From contig WRDV01000055.1 in NCBI GenBank assembly GCA_009779655.1, forward strand, positions 1 to 6,756: a stretch of DNA of 6,756 nucleotides, given 5' to 3'. Position numbers and translations under genes: made by a program. Below the pieces are notes generated by a model, which saw nothing but the letters and a program-made list of their open reading frames with translations, did no database searches and was not told where the DNA came from. This document shows positions 1-5,500 of the stretch, in pieces. The first letter of the stretch is position 1. Every line of letters begins with the position of its first letter. This DNA comes from Dehalococcoidia bacterium. Its GTDB lineage: Bacteria > Chloroflexota > Dehalococcoidia > Dehalococcoidales > UBA1222.

Positions 1-899
1 TAGTGTCGGGCGTATTTAATAATAAGACCACAGGCGCGCCATTATGCCTACTCGTGCAGAATAAACAACAGCACTCCGGCGATTACGATACTATCCGATT
101 CACGCCGCGCCCGGGACATGCCGACTATACTAATTATGTCAAATACGGCGGACATGCCGACTACCGCGGCGGAGGGCGCTCATCCGGGCGCATTACTGCC
201 GGCATGGTTATGGCAGGCACCATAGCTAAAAAACTATTGGCAGCGCTAAATATTGAGATACTGGCGCATACCACCGAAATCGGCAATATTCGCGCTGCTG
301 CACGAGATTACGACGAAATACGCAAGAACGCCCCCGTCAATTCTGTGCATTGTTCCAATATACAAACAGCGGAGATAATGCGACAAGCCATTACAAAAGC
401 GCACGAGGCCGAAGACAGCTTAGGCGGTATAATTGAAGTCATTGCCATAGGCGTTCCGGCCGGACTTGGCGAGCCTGTTTTCGGCACGCTTGAAGGCGAG
501 CTATCAAAGGCTTTCTTCGCCATTCCAGCCGTCAAAGGTGTTGAGTTCGGCGCAGGGTTCAACGCGGCGCGCCTCAAAGGCTCGGAGAATAACGATCCGC
601 TAACCATACGTGAAAGCAAAATACTCAGCACCAGTAATCGCGCCGGCGGAGTACTTGGCGGCATATCAACCGGCATGCCCATTGTGGCCAGAATAGCTAT
701 AAAACCCACACCGTCTATTGCGCAAACGCAACGTAGCGTAGACATGCGCACCTCAAGTATTAGCGAAATTAAAGTCAACGGGCGGCATGACCCATGCATA
801 GTACCGCGCGCTGTTGTTGTGGCCGAAAGCGTTATGGCTATAGTTTTATGCGATATGTCACTGTGTGCAGGAATACTACCGAGGGTGATACATACGTGA
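1..899 (+). CDS. aroC: Chorismate synthase, 5' end cut by window edge
   Basis: Catalyses loss of phosphate from 5-enolpyruvylshikimate 3-phosphate to give chorismate, the last common step to the aromatic amino acids; the family needs reduced FMN and acts in the cytoplasm. About 298 residues are visible and the frame is open to the left edge. The family is usually about 360 residues, so roughly 60, including the N-terminal active-site histidine region, lie outside; the GTG at position 3 is read as an internal valine. Family landmarks run in order: SGVFNNKTTGAP, RPGHADYTNYVKYG, GGGRSSGRITAG, APVNSVHC, GVPAGLGEPVF, VEFGAGF, GSENNDP, NRAGGVLGGISTGMPI and the C-terminal GRHDPCIVPRAV. The SGRIT version of the second signature differs from the commoner SARET. 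The stop codon overlaps the start of the chorismate mutase gene, so it is one operon with the next two genes. Identification is very secure. Confidence 0.96.
   Translation, partial: VSGVFNNKTTGAPLCLLVQNKQQHSGDYDTIRFTPRPGHADYTNYVKYGGHADYRGGGRSSGRITAGMVMAGTIAKKLLAALNIEILAHTTEIGNIRAAARDYDEIRKNAPVNSVHCSNIQTAEIMRQAITKAHEAEDSLGGIIEVIAIGVPAGLGEPVFGTLEGELSKAFFAIPAVKGVEFGAGFNAARLKGSENNDPLTIRESKILSTSNRAGGVLGGISTGMPIVARIAIKPTPSIAQTQRSVDMRTSSISEIKVNGRHDPCIVPRAVVVAESVMAIVLCDMSLCAGILPRVIHT
881..888 (+). promoter_or_regulatory. Ribosome-binding site for the chorismate mutase GTG start
   Basis: The sequence GAGGGTGA lies inside the end of aroC, 7 bases before the GTG at 896. It decides the start against the longer in-frame ATG at 794 and supports coupled translation from aroC. 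Confidence 0.65.
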
Positions 900-1180
900 G
901 CTTGGATGATTTACGCAAACAAATTGACGGCGTAGACACGCGCATCATCGAACTGCTGGCGCAAAGGCAGGGGCTTTCTGTCGCTGTCGGGCAAGAAAAG
1001 GCCAAGAACAAGCAAGCCATTAGCGATAGCAAACGCGAGGCCGCCGTTATGTCGCGCATGCGACAGATGGCACAAGAGTACGATCTCGACATACCCACTG
1101 TTGAGCGCATCTACCAGTGCATTATCGCTGCATCCAAAAGCGCTCAAGAAATTATTACCTCTTATGAGGAACAAGCTTGA
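896..1180 (+). CDS. Chorismate mutase, monofunctional AroQ class
   Basis: Converts chorismate to prephenate by a Claisen rearrangement, at the branch to phenylalanine and tyrosine. The 94-residue all-helical protein opens SLDDLRKQIDGVDTRIIELL, typical of AroQ enzymes. Residues aligning with the E. coli active site are all present: R7, R24, K35, D44, R47, E48 and Q84, so it should be active. There is no fused dehydratase, dehydrogenase or ACT domain. The frame extends upstream to an ATG at 794, inside aroC, but the GTG at 896 is preferred: it gives the normal family length, overlaps the aroC stop as GTGA, and has a ribosome-binding stretch (881-888) 7 bases upstream. Its 3' end overlaps tyrA by 4 bases. 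Coupling to tyrA suggests it feeds the tyrosine branch, like the mutase domain of the fused E. coli T-protein. Confidence 0.94.
   Translation: MSLDDLRKQIDGVDTRIIELLAQRQGLSVAVGQEKAKNKQAISDSKREAAVMSRMRQMAQEYDLDIPTVERIYQCIIAASKSAQEIITSYEEQA
1166..1170 (+). promoter_or_regulatory. Ribosome-binding site for the tyrA TTG start
   Basis: GAGGA lies 6 bases before the TTG at 1177, within the last codons of the chorismate mutase gene. It supports the rare TTG start, which places the NAD-binding strand right at the N-terminus as expected for the family. Confidence 0.7.
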
Positions 1181-2040
1181 ACATTGCTGTTGTTGGCGGC
1201 GGCGGAAAGATGGGCATATGGGTTGCGCGTCAACTGCTAGCCGAGAATATAAGCGTAGTGCTCGTCGACAGACAAGCTATGCGACTGTCAGTAGCGTCCA
1301 GCGAATTAAACGCCATTGGCACCACTGACATTGCCATTGCCGCCAAGGCCGATATAGTGATACTAGCCGTGCCTATATCAGCTTTTGAGGAATGCGTAAA
1401 AGAGCTGGCAAGCATACTCAAGCCAAAACAGCGAGTAGTGGATATCACCTCAGTAAAGACTATGCCGCTTGAGGCAATGCATAAATATCTGCCGCAATGC
1501 ATCACTCTAGGGGCGCACCCAATCTTTGGTCCCGGCGCGCAAAACTTTGCGAAACAAAACATCGTGCTGACGCCAACCACAGAAGCAGAGGAAGCTTTTT
1601 CTCGCGAAGTACATATATGGCTGGAAGCACGAGGGGGGCATGTAGAGATTATGACGCCCGCCGAGCACGACAAGCTGATGGGAACAGTACTGGGGCTATC
1701 GCACTTTATCGCTATTGCCGCCGGCGACGCCATACTGCATCAAGCAGACTTAAAAAGCATAGAAATGGCGAGCGGCGTCACTTTCCGCGTATTAATGACC
1801 TTAATAAGCAGTGTATTAAACGAGGATCCGGCGCTTTACGCAGCTATACAAACTCACCTTCCAGAATTGCCGCAACTTGAGAGAGATTTTATAAATCGCG
1901 CAAAAGAGTGGGCTGATTTGGTAGAGAATAAAGACAGTATCGCATTCGCCGCGCGCATGGCACAACTAAAAACCGCGCTGGATCAGAAGACATCCTGCTG
2001 CGAGCAATCCTATCGCGAAATGTACCGCTTAGGCGGGTAA
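1177..2040 (+). CDS. tyrA: Prephenate dehydrogenase
   Basis: Oxidatively decarboxylates prephenate to 4-hydroxyphenylpyruvate, the committed step to tyrosine; cytoplasmic. The 287-residue protein starts with a Rossmann fold: strand NIAVV followed by glycine-rich GGGGKMG at 7-13. Asp31 at the end of the second strand (VVLVD) points to NAD+ rather than NADP+. DITSVK at 89-94 and GAHPIFGPG at 112-120 carry the conserved serine and His114 of the family; GLSHF at 173-177 supplies His176, matching the second conserved active-site histidine. The C-terminal half is the helical dimerisation domain. There is no ACT domain and no fused mutase. The TTG start overlaps the mutase stop as TTGA. Last gene of the operon; a strong hairpin follows 45 bases later. 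Arogenate as an alternative substrate cannot be excluded from sequence. Confidence 0.95.
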   Translation: MNIAVVGGGGKMGIWVARQLLAENISVVLVDRQAMRLSVASSELNAIGTTDIAIAAKADIVILAVPISAFEECVKELASILKPKQRVVDITSVKTMPLEAMHKYLPQCITLGAHPIFGPGAQNFAKQNIVLTPTTEAEEAFSREVHIWLEARGGHVEIMTPAEHDKLMGTVLGLSHFIAIAAGDAILHQADLKSIEMASGVTFRVLMTLISSVLNEDPALYAAIQTHLPELPQLERDFINRAKEWADLVENKDSIAFAARMAQLKTALDQKTSCCEQSYREMYRLGG

Positions 2041-2084
2041 CGGCACAAAACTTAAGCTTGCGCAGATAAGCAAACCCCTTAACG

Positions 2085-2121
2085 CAACAAAGGCAGAGCG
2101 CTAAGCGCTCTGCCTTTGTTG
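2085..2121. terminator. Bidirectional hairpin terminator between convergent genes
   Basis: An 18-base arm (2085-2102) and its exact reverse complement (2104-2121) are separated by one base; in RNA the innermost pairs would open to form the loop. The stem is GC-rich at the apex and ends in AACAAA/TTTGTT, so on each strand the hairpin runs into a U-containing tail. It lies between the stop of tyrA (+) and the stop of the zinc-ribbon gene (-), where a shared terminator is expected. Confidence 0.85.
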
Positions 2122-2139
2122 ATTGTAACAAATTCGTCT

Positions 2140-2430
2140 TTAGCCTTTGTTTTTGGTATAGCAGTCGCTGCAATACACAGGGCGGCCGTTACGAGGTTCA
2201 AACGGCACCTGAGTATCAATACCACAAGCTGCGCAGACTGTCTGGAACATCTGCCTTTGACCGCCAGCTCTCTGCCCACCCATCTGTTGCTTTTTGGCAG
2301 AGCGACAGGTTGGGCAGCGCTTGGGGTCATTGGTGAATCCTTTCTTGGCGTAGAATTCCTGCTCAGCAGCAGTGAAAGCAAACTCAACGTTGCAATCTAC
2401 GCACTTAAGCGTTCTATCCTGATAGCTCAC
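2140..2430 (-). CDS. Small protein with two zinc-ribbon modules
   Basis: A 96-residue protein with eight cysteines in four CxxC knuckles. The first module pairs C10/C13 with C39/C42 (KCVDC, 25 residues, CPTC) and resembles the probable zinc-ribbon family of bacterial small proteins. The second pairs C66/C69 with C87/C90 (CAAC, exactly 17 residues, CSDC), matching the described CxxC-x17-CxxC domain. A Gln/Gly/Arg-rich linker (about 46-60) joins them, which could contact nucleic acid. No enzymatic residues are evident; zinc binding is inferred from the cysteine pattern, and the role in the cell is unknown. The GTG start is supported by GGAGGT 5 bases upstream. The gene has its own strong promoter and a leader of about 107 bases, and ends at the bidirectional terminator it shares with tyrA. 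Confidence 0.88.
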   Translation of the reverse strand: MSYQDRTLKCVDCNVEFAFTAAEQEFYAKKGFTNDPKRCPTCRSAKKQQMGGQRAGGQRQMFQTVCAACGIDTQVPFEPRNGRPVYCSDCYTKNKG

Positions 2431-2435
2431 GGATG

Positions 2436-2441
2436 ACCTCC
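2436..2441 (-). promoter_or_regulatory. Strong ribosome-binding site for the zinc-ribbon gene
   Basis: On the minus strand GGAGGT lies 5 bases before the GTG at 2430. It fixes the start at a non-ATG codon; the nearby ATG just upstream of it is out of frame. Confidence 0.8.
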
Positions 2442-2508
2442 ATTCTTAAAAACTCGGCTACAGTCTGTCATCCATGGCCTGAACACATTGTTGCAAAACT
2501 AGTACTCA

Positions 2509-2537
2509 CAGGTTGGAAGCACCAAACTTTCTACCTG
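2509..2537 (-). promoter_or_regulatory. Hairpin at the start of the zinc-ribbon leader
   Basis: On the minus strand CAGGT and ACCTG close a stem with further interrupted pairs (AAG with CTT) around a 7-base loop. It would form at the extreme 5' end of the predicted transcript, where it could protect the RNA or regulate it. The pairing is imperfect and I match no known riboswitch. Confidence 0.3.
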
Positions 2538-2543
2538 TCTGGG

Positions 2544-2572
2544 ATTATGGCACAGGCACGAGTGCTTGTCAA
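2544..2572 (-). promoter_or_regulatory. Sigma70-type promoter for the zinc-ribbon gene
   Basis: Read on the minus strand, TTGACA (2567-2572) is a perfect -35 and CATAAT (2544-2549) matches five of six -10 bases, with the ideal 17-base spacer. Transcription should start near 2537, giving a leader of about 107 bases before the GTG. Confidence 0.85.
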
Positions 2573-2591
2573 TAGTTTTTTCGGCTCATGC

Positions 2592-2610
2592 ATATTTTGC
2601 GACAAAATAT
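2592..2610. repeat. Perfect AT-rich palindrome, possible operator
   Basis: ATATTTTG (2592-2599) and CAAAATAT (2603-2610) are exact reverse complements around three bases. The site lies about 20 bases upstream of the -35 of the zinc-ribbon promoter, a position usual for activators. Part of it also forms the T-rich tail of the hairpin behind the DUF5661 gene, so it may have no separate role. Its left ten bases recur at 2909-2918. Confidence 0.4.
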
Positions 2611-2629
2611 ATCCCGCTACTGCTAGGAT
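2602..2629 (-). terminator. Probable terminator of the DUF5661 gene
   Basis: On the minus strand the stem ATCCT(a)GC / GCGGGAT, with one bulged base, one G-U pair and loop AGTA, occupies 2611-2629. It is followed by ATATTTTG, a T-rich tail. It starts at the stop codon of the DUF5661 gene, as expected for an intrinsic terminator, though the stem is short. Confidence 0.5.
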
Positions 2630-2889
2630 CAGTCAACAAATCCTATGCTTTTCTTCATCTCCGCAAGACGCGAGTAGAAATCAGGTATCTTTTTGAGGTG
2701 CGCCCAAGCAAGTTTGCCAATCACCAGAGGATCATCATTGGTAATATCAGTACTTGGATCCACTGTACCATGCTCAAGTTCCAGGTTCAAACCCTTGCAG
2801 AACTCTTCAACATCCCACTTCTCAAAACTCATCCCCAGCTCATCCGCCGCTTCCTTGGCCTGCTCAATAGTAAAACTCTTTCTGTTCAT
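2629..2889 (-). CDS. DUF5661 family protein
   Basis: An 86-residue soluble protein without signal peptide or membrane segment. After an N-terminal helical part (SFTIEQAKEAADELGMSF), residues 34 onward (NLELEHG, DITNDDP, IGKLAWAHL, PDFYSRLAEMK) carry the conserved pattern of the DUF5661 family as I remember it. The family has no established function; the charged, His-containing ELEHG and AHL stretches are its most conserved parts and might bind metal or a ligand, but that is a guess. The ATG start is supported by GAAGGG 7 bases upstream. It has its own near-perfect promoter and a probable terminator, so it is likely a single-gene unit. The only link to the downstream zinc-ribbon gene is shared orientation and a shared 10-base sequence near their promoters. 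Confidence 0.85.
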   Translation of the reverse strand: MNRKSFTIEQAKEAADELGMSFEKWDVEEFCKGLNLELEHGTVDPSTDITNDDPLVIGKLAWAHLKKIPDFYSRLAEMKKSIGFVD

Positions 2890-2908
2890 TGCGACACCCT
2901 TCCAAGAT

Positions 2909-2918
2909 ATATTTTGCG
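2909..2918. repeat. Second copy of the ATATTTTGCG decamer
   Basis: Identical to 2592-2601. It lies across the predicted transcription start (near 2916) of the DUF5661 gene, where a bound repressor would block initiation. This copy is not a full palindrome. Confidence 0.3.
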
Positions 2919-2922
2919 TTAC

Positions 2923-2952
2923 ATTATAAAGCGCCGGCTATATCTGTGTCAA
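2923..2952 (-). promoter_or_regulatory. Perfect-hexamer sigma70-type promoter for the DUF5661 gene
   Basis: On the minus strand TTGACA (2947-2952) and TATAAT (2923-2928) both match consensus in every base, with an 18-base spacer. The start near 2916 leaves a leader of about 27 bases ahead of the ATG at 2889. Strong basal transcription is predicted unless repressed. Confidence 0.88.
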
Positions 2953-3310
2953 CTATTTTATTTTTATGCAACGATACACTTCTCGGTGCCGTTTTGGTGC
3001 ATCGCGCTATTTGCTATTCTATATCCGGCTAAAATCAAAACATCGCATTTGACTTATTTTGGGGTTATCGCCGCGAGAAAAACCACGCCGTCTTACTAAA
3101 TGACGCTCCGCACAAATTAAGCTCAAATTAGCCCTGCCTCAGGACGCCGCATACGAGCGGTATGATATTAAATCCATCCATTTTCTATAATCGCCATAAC
3201 TAAATTTTCTTCCATAACTTGCATTATTCATTCGCCGATTTGCCGGAGATGGCACGATAGTTTTAATATGAAAGAATCAAATTTTATGTTTTGAATGGTA
3301 TAAGAACACT
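2953..3310. other. Intergenic stretch, no convincing gene
   Basis: This AT-rich space separates the divergent DUF5661 and small membrane protein genes. I find no tRNA, no strong long hairpin, and no reading frame with family resemblance. It contains a 30-codon minus-strand frame (3139-3231) with many tyrosines but no ribosome-binding site, and a weak imperfect dyad around 2972-3004 (CGATaCAC against GTGcATCG). A weak promoter for the gene at 3311 may be TTGCCG (3240-3245) with TAATAT (3264-3269) at 18 bases. The stretch is long for a genome this compact and may hold decayed sequence. Confidence 0.5.
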
Positions 3311-3508
3311 ATGTCTTTAAAGTCAAGAGTACGGGCGGCTTTATTAGCCGGCGCTTGTATGTTAATTTTGAACTTACTGGCGCAATGGCTGCTTAATCGG
3401 GAGCTGGTGAGGACGGATTTGATAGTTTCATCAGTGGCCGGAGTATTAGTTATGTTGATAGTATTTTTATTGTTAAGGCACTTGCCTGAGCACGAACATA
3501 AAAAATGA
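3311..3508 (+). CDS. Small two-helix membrane protein, function unknown
   Basis: I do not recognise this 65-residue protein. It has two hydrophobic segments, about residues 8-28 (ALLAGACMLILNLLAQ) and 36-56 (LIVSSVAGVLVMLIVFLLL), joined by a short charged loop (NRELVRTD). A basic N-terminus (KSRVR) precedes them and a His/Glu/Lys-rich tail (RHLPEHEHKK) follows. Basic residues on both ends suggest a hairpin with both termini in the cytoplasm. The ATG at 3311 is the first start after the in-frame stop at 3269; there is no clear ribosome-binding site, so expression may be weak. A second small two-helix membrane gene follows on the same strand with its own promoter. Coding status rests on clean helix pattern and composition, with no homology in support. 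Confidence 0.65.
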   Translation: MSLKSRVRAALLAGACMLILNLLAQWLLNRELVRTDLIVSSVAGVLVMLIVFLLLRHLPEHEHKK

Positions 3509-3539
3509 TTGACATTTATTTATCAAAAGCGAGTATAAT
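3509..3539 (+). promoter_or_regulatory. Promoter for the second small membrane protein
   Basis: TTGACA (3509-3514) begins at the base immediately after the preceding stop codon, and TATAAT is at 3534-3539. Both hexamers are perfect but the spacer is 19 bases, longer than the 17 optimum, which may lower basal activity or leave room for an activator. The start near 3546 gives a leader of about 38 bases. Confidence 0.75.
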
Positions 3540-3583
3540 TACTGACAAGGCGAGCGCGACCAATTATAGCACAAGGAGTAATC

Positions 3584-3826
3584 ATGTCGATTTCAAGCTG
3601 GTGTTTCACTCTAGGAATAATTTTTGTGCTGATTGGAATAGGGTTCTTTTTATGGGGCAAAAAAGAAGCCCATGACTATGAGCTTTCTTTATTGTCGCGG
3701 CGTGACCTGCGAGAATTCATGGAGCGTACGCCGGAACGTCCGGAACCGGAAGCGCTCAAAAATGGCGGCGTTATAGGCGTCGTTGTAGGCCTTTGGTTAT
3801 TACTTGGCGGACTTCTGCTTCTGTGA
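3584..3826 (+). CDS. Small membrane protein with cytoplasmic-type linker, function unknown
   Basis: I do not recognise this 80-residue protein. Hydrophobic segments lie at about 6-24 (WCFTLGIIFVLIGIGFFLW) and 62-80 (GGVIGVVVGLWLLLGGLLLL), the second running to the very C-terminus. Between them is a charged linker of some 35 residues (GKKEAHDYELSLLSRRDL, then REFMERTPERPEPEAL), ending in a proline/glutamate-rich part. The linker is long enough to bind a partner. The ATG start is well supported: AAGGAG lies 5 bases upstream and a perfect-hexamer promoter precedes it. It follows the first small membrane gene by 75 bases and is followed by a short terminator. A role in envelope stress or as a membrane-complex subunit is only a guess. 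Confidence 0.78.
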   Translation: MSISSWCFTLGIIFVLIGIGFFLWGKKEAHDYELSLLSRRDLREFMERTPERPEPEALKNGGVIGVVVGLWLLLGGLLLL

Positions 3827-3843
3827 CCTGCTGTTATCCTCTT

Positions 3844-3862
3844 TGCGACTCTCGCATTTTTT
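3844..3862 (+). terminator. Short intrinsic terminator after the small membrane genes
   Basis: TGCGA and TCGCA form a 5-bp stem around loop CTC, followed directly by six T residues, 18 bases beyond the stop codon. The stem is short, so termination may be partial. Confidence 0.5.
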
Positions 3863-3871
3863 AGATGCTAG

Positions 3872-3899
3872 AAAATGAGGCTGAGCTCGGAACTGCCTC
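3872..3899 (-). terminator. Weak possible terminator of the importer operon
   Basis: On the minus strand GAGGC and GCCTC (3877-3881 with 3895-3899) can form a 5-bp stem around 13 bases, followed by ATTTTCT. It starts 11 bases after the ATPase stop. A second AT-rich stem (3851-3879) overlaps it. Placement is right but the structure is weak. Confidence 0.3.
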
Positions 3900-3909
3900 G
3901 CCACATGTA

Positions 3910-4671
3910 CTACTCGTCACTAAACAAACCTCGAATGGTCTGCTCAAGCGCTCTTATTTCCGCAGTATCACGCGAGCGAGGGCGCGGAATAGACACTGTA
4001 ACTATGTCGCGGATGCGCGACGGTCGCCCGGAAAGCACGATAATACGGTCAGCCATATGGAGCGCTTCGGTCGGGTCATGCGTAACCAATAACAAAGATA
4101 TTTTCTTTTCGTCCCAAATGCGCACAATTTCATCTTGTAGCTCTTCACGGTTGCGTAAATCCAGCCCGGTGAGAGGCTCATCCATAAACAAAACTTGTGG
4201 CTGCGTAACCAATGCTCGCGCAAGCGCTACCCGCTGCCTCATTCCGCCGCTTAGCTGGTGCGGATAGGCATCAGTAAACTCAGACAAACCCACCAATTCC
4301 AGCGCCTGCCCCACTAATTGCTCGTCAGTAACATCAACCTTGTTCTGCCGAAGCTCCAATGGCAACCGCACATTATGCCAAACAGTACGCCATGGCAATA
4401 GTCGCGGTTCTTGAAATACAACAGCCGTATGCCGCCGATAATCGCGGCTATTTTGTATATCTTCGCCGTTTAACAGCACCAAGCCGCTATCATAAGGCAA
4501 CAACCCGGCAATAATGCGCAAGATAGTAGTCTTACCGCAGCCGGACGGCCCCAGTATGCATATTAACTCGCCCTGCTTCACATCGAAATTTATGCCGCAG
4601 AGCACTTCTAATCGACCAAAGTTCTTGCGCAAATCGCTGACTACGATCGCTTCAGTTCTCGTGGTTTCCAT
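3910..4671 (-). CDS. ABC importer ATPase, nitrate/sulfonate/taurine class
   Basis: Cytoplasmic nucleotide-binding subunit that powers the adjacent permease. The 253 residues contain every functional motif: Walker A GPSGCGKTT at 41-49, Q-loop Q87 in VVFQEPRLLPW, signature LSGGMRQR at 140-147, Walker B VLFMDEP at 160-166 with catalytic E165, D-loop LTGLD at 167-171 and switch histidine H198 in VTHDP. The EPRLLPW Q-loop is typical of SsuB/TauB/NrtD-type subunits. It should be fully active. The ATG start lies 31 bases inside the permease gene; the only purine-rich stretch upstream (AGGAAA) is 11 bases away, so translation probably depends on ribosomes finishing the permease. Last gene of the three-gene operon. 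Family is certain; substrate unknown. Confidence 0.95.
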   Translation of the reverse strand: METTRTEAIVVSDLRKNFGRLEVLCGINFDVKQGELICILGPSGCGKTTILRIIAGLLPYDSGLVLLNGEDIQNSRDYRRHTAVVFQEPRLLPWRTVWHNVRLPLELRQNKVDVTDEQLVGQALELVGLSEFTDAYPHQLSGGMRQRVALARALVTQPQVLFMDEPLTGLDLRNREELQDEIVRIWDEKKISLLLVTHDPTEALHMADRIIVLSGRPSRIRDIVTVSIPRPRSRDTAEIRALEQTIRGLFSDE

Positions 4672-5405
4672 TTACGTACAAATTTCCTGTCTATAAAATT
4701 AAACACGCCATGGTCAAAGAAGATCAAAATAGTAGCAAAAACCAGCGTCCAGCCAAACACATCATCGATATAGAAGTTCTTGTACGCACTATGAAGCATA
4801 TATCCCATACCAGATGTGGAACCAAATATCTCGGCCGGGATAATGATTTTCCATGAAATCATAAAACCGCTTTTGGAAGCGGCAAAGATATACGGATAAA
4901 GCATCGGCATAACAACTTTGCCTAGTATTTTAAACGGGCGACGCGTGCATGAATATGCCATCTCAACGAGATTGGTGTCCAGCTCTTTCATTCCTTCCCA
5001 TGTATTGATAATGAAAAAAGGAGTAACAGCTACTACAATGGAAAGGATTGGTGCAACGCTGTCATACCCAAACCACAATATAAACATCAATGCCCAGCAG
5101 ACAGTCGGAACCGATTGTAGCGAAGGAAACACTACTGAGCGCACCACTACTTCTACTACTTTGATATAGCGTGTAGCAATACCAAGCACTGTGCCGACCA
5201 ACGCTCCCAACAATGTGCCGACAAAAACACGGAAAATGGAAATCCATACATGGCTCATTCCCTTTGGTGCACTCAAGCGACGAAAAAGAGCCTCAACCGC
5301 CTGCAGAGGACTTGGCAAAAACATAGATGCCGCCATAGCAGACAACAACCACCACAAAATGACAAATACCGCAAGCGCTATAAGTGTCTGCAAAATTTTA
5401 CGCAT
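4641..5405 (-). CDS. ABC importer permease, SsuC/TauC-like
   Basis: Membrane-spanning subunit forming the transport channel, probably as a homodimer. The 254 residues have an N-terminal helix (about 5-28), the LPSP motif at 30-33 that follows the first helix in this family, and several further hydrophobic segments (about 58-78, 88-112, 118-135, 178-192, 218-236). The ILWFG stretch at 109-113 is typical. The cytoplasmic EAA-type loop that docks on the ATPase is at 148-168 (EMAYSCTRRPFKILGKVVMPM), with the usual EAA replaced by EMA and a Cys/Arg-rich centre. An in-frame TGA two codons upstream limits the start to the ATG at 5405; its ribosome-binding site is poor (GAGGGG, 14 bases away). It lies 95 bases after the binding-protein gene, with no clear terminator between. 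Confidence 0.93.
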   Translation of the reverse strand: MRKILQTLIALAVFVILWWLLSAMAASMFLPSPLQAVEALFRRLSAPKGMSHVWISIFRVFVGTLLGALVGTVLGIATRYIKVVEVVVRSVVFPSLQSVPTVCWALMFILWFGYDSVAPILSIVVAVTPFFIINTWEGMKELDTNLVEMAYSCTRRPFKILGKVVMPMLYPYIFAASKSGFMISWKIIIPAEIFGSTSGMGYMLHSAYKNFYIDDVFGWTLVFATILIFFDHGVFNFIDRKFVRKWKPRELKRS

Positions 5406-5500
5406 TTGTTTTCAGGTAACCCCTCGTATCATTCCGCCCAGCCATGACAGCACAATTCATAGCCTATAAGCACAGATAACCATGGGAGAGCAGAGTAACC

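Noticed and set aside
308..799. A 163-codon minus-strand frame inside aroC
   Set aside because: Lies entirely opposite clearly conserved chorismate synthase sequence, so it is a by-product of that gene's codon use.
1230..1733. A 167-codon minus-strand frame inside tyrA
   Set aside because: Opposite the conserved Rossmann and active-site region of prephenate dehydrogenase; Ser/Cys-rich composition typical of antisense frames.
2780..2795. GGTTCAAACCC resembling a tRNA T-arm
   Set aside because: It lies inside the DUF5661 coding region and no matching acceptor, D-arm or anticodon arm surrounds it.
2566..3099. A 177-codon plus-strand frame running opposite the DUF5661 gene and into the intergenic gap
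   Set aside because: It is antisense to a recognisable family protein with promoter and ribosome-binding site; it shows no family resemblance and no initiation signals of its own.
3268..3294. Eight-codon frame MKESNFMF ahead of the first small membrane gene, considered as a leader peptide
   Set aside because: No ribosome-binding site, no run of regulatory codons, and no attenuator hairpin follows.
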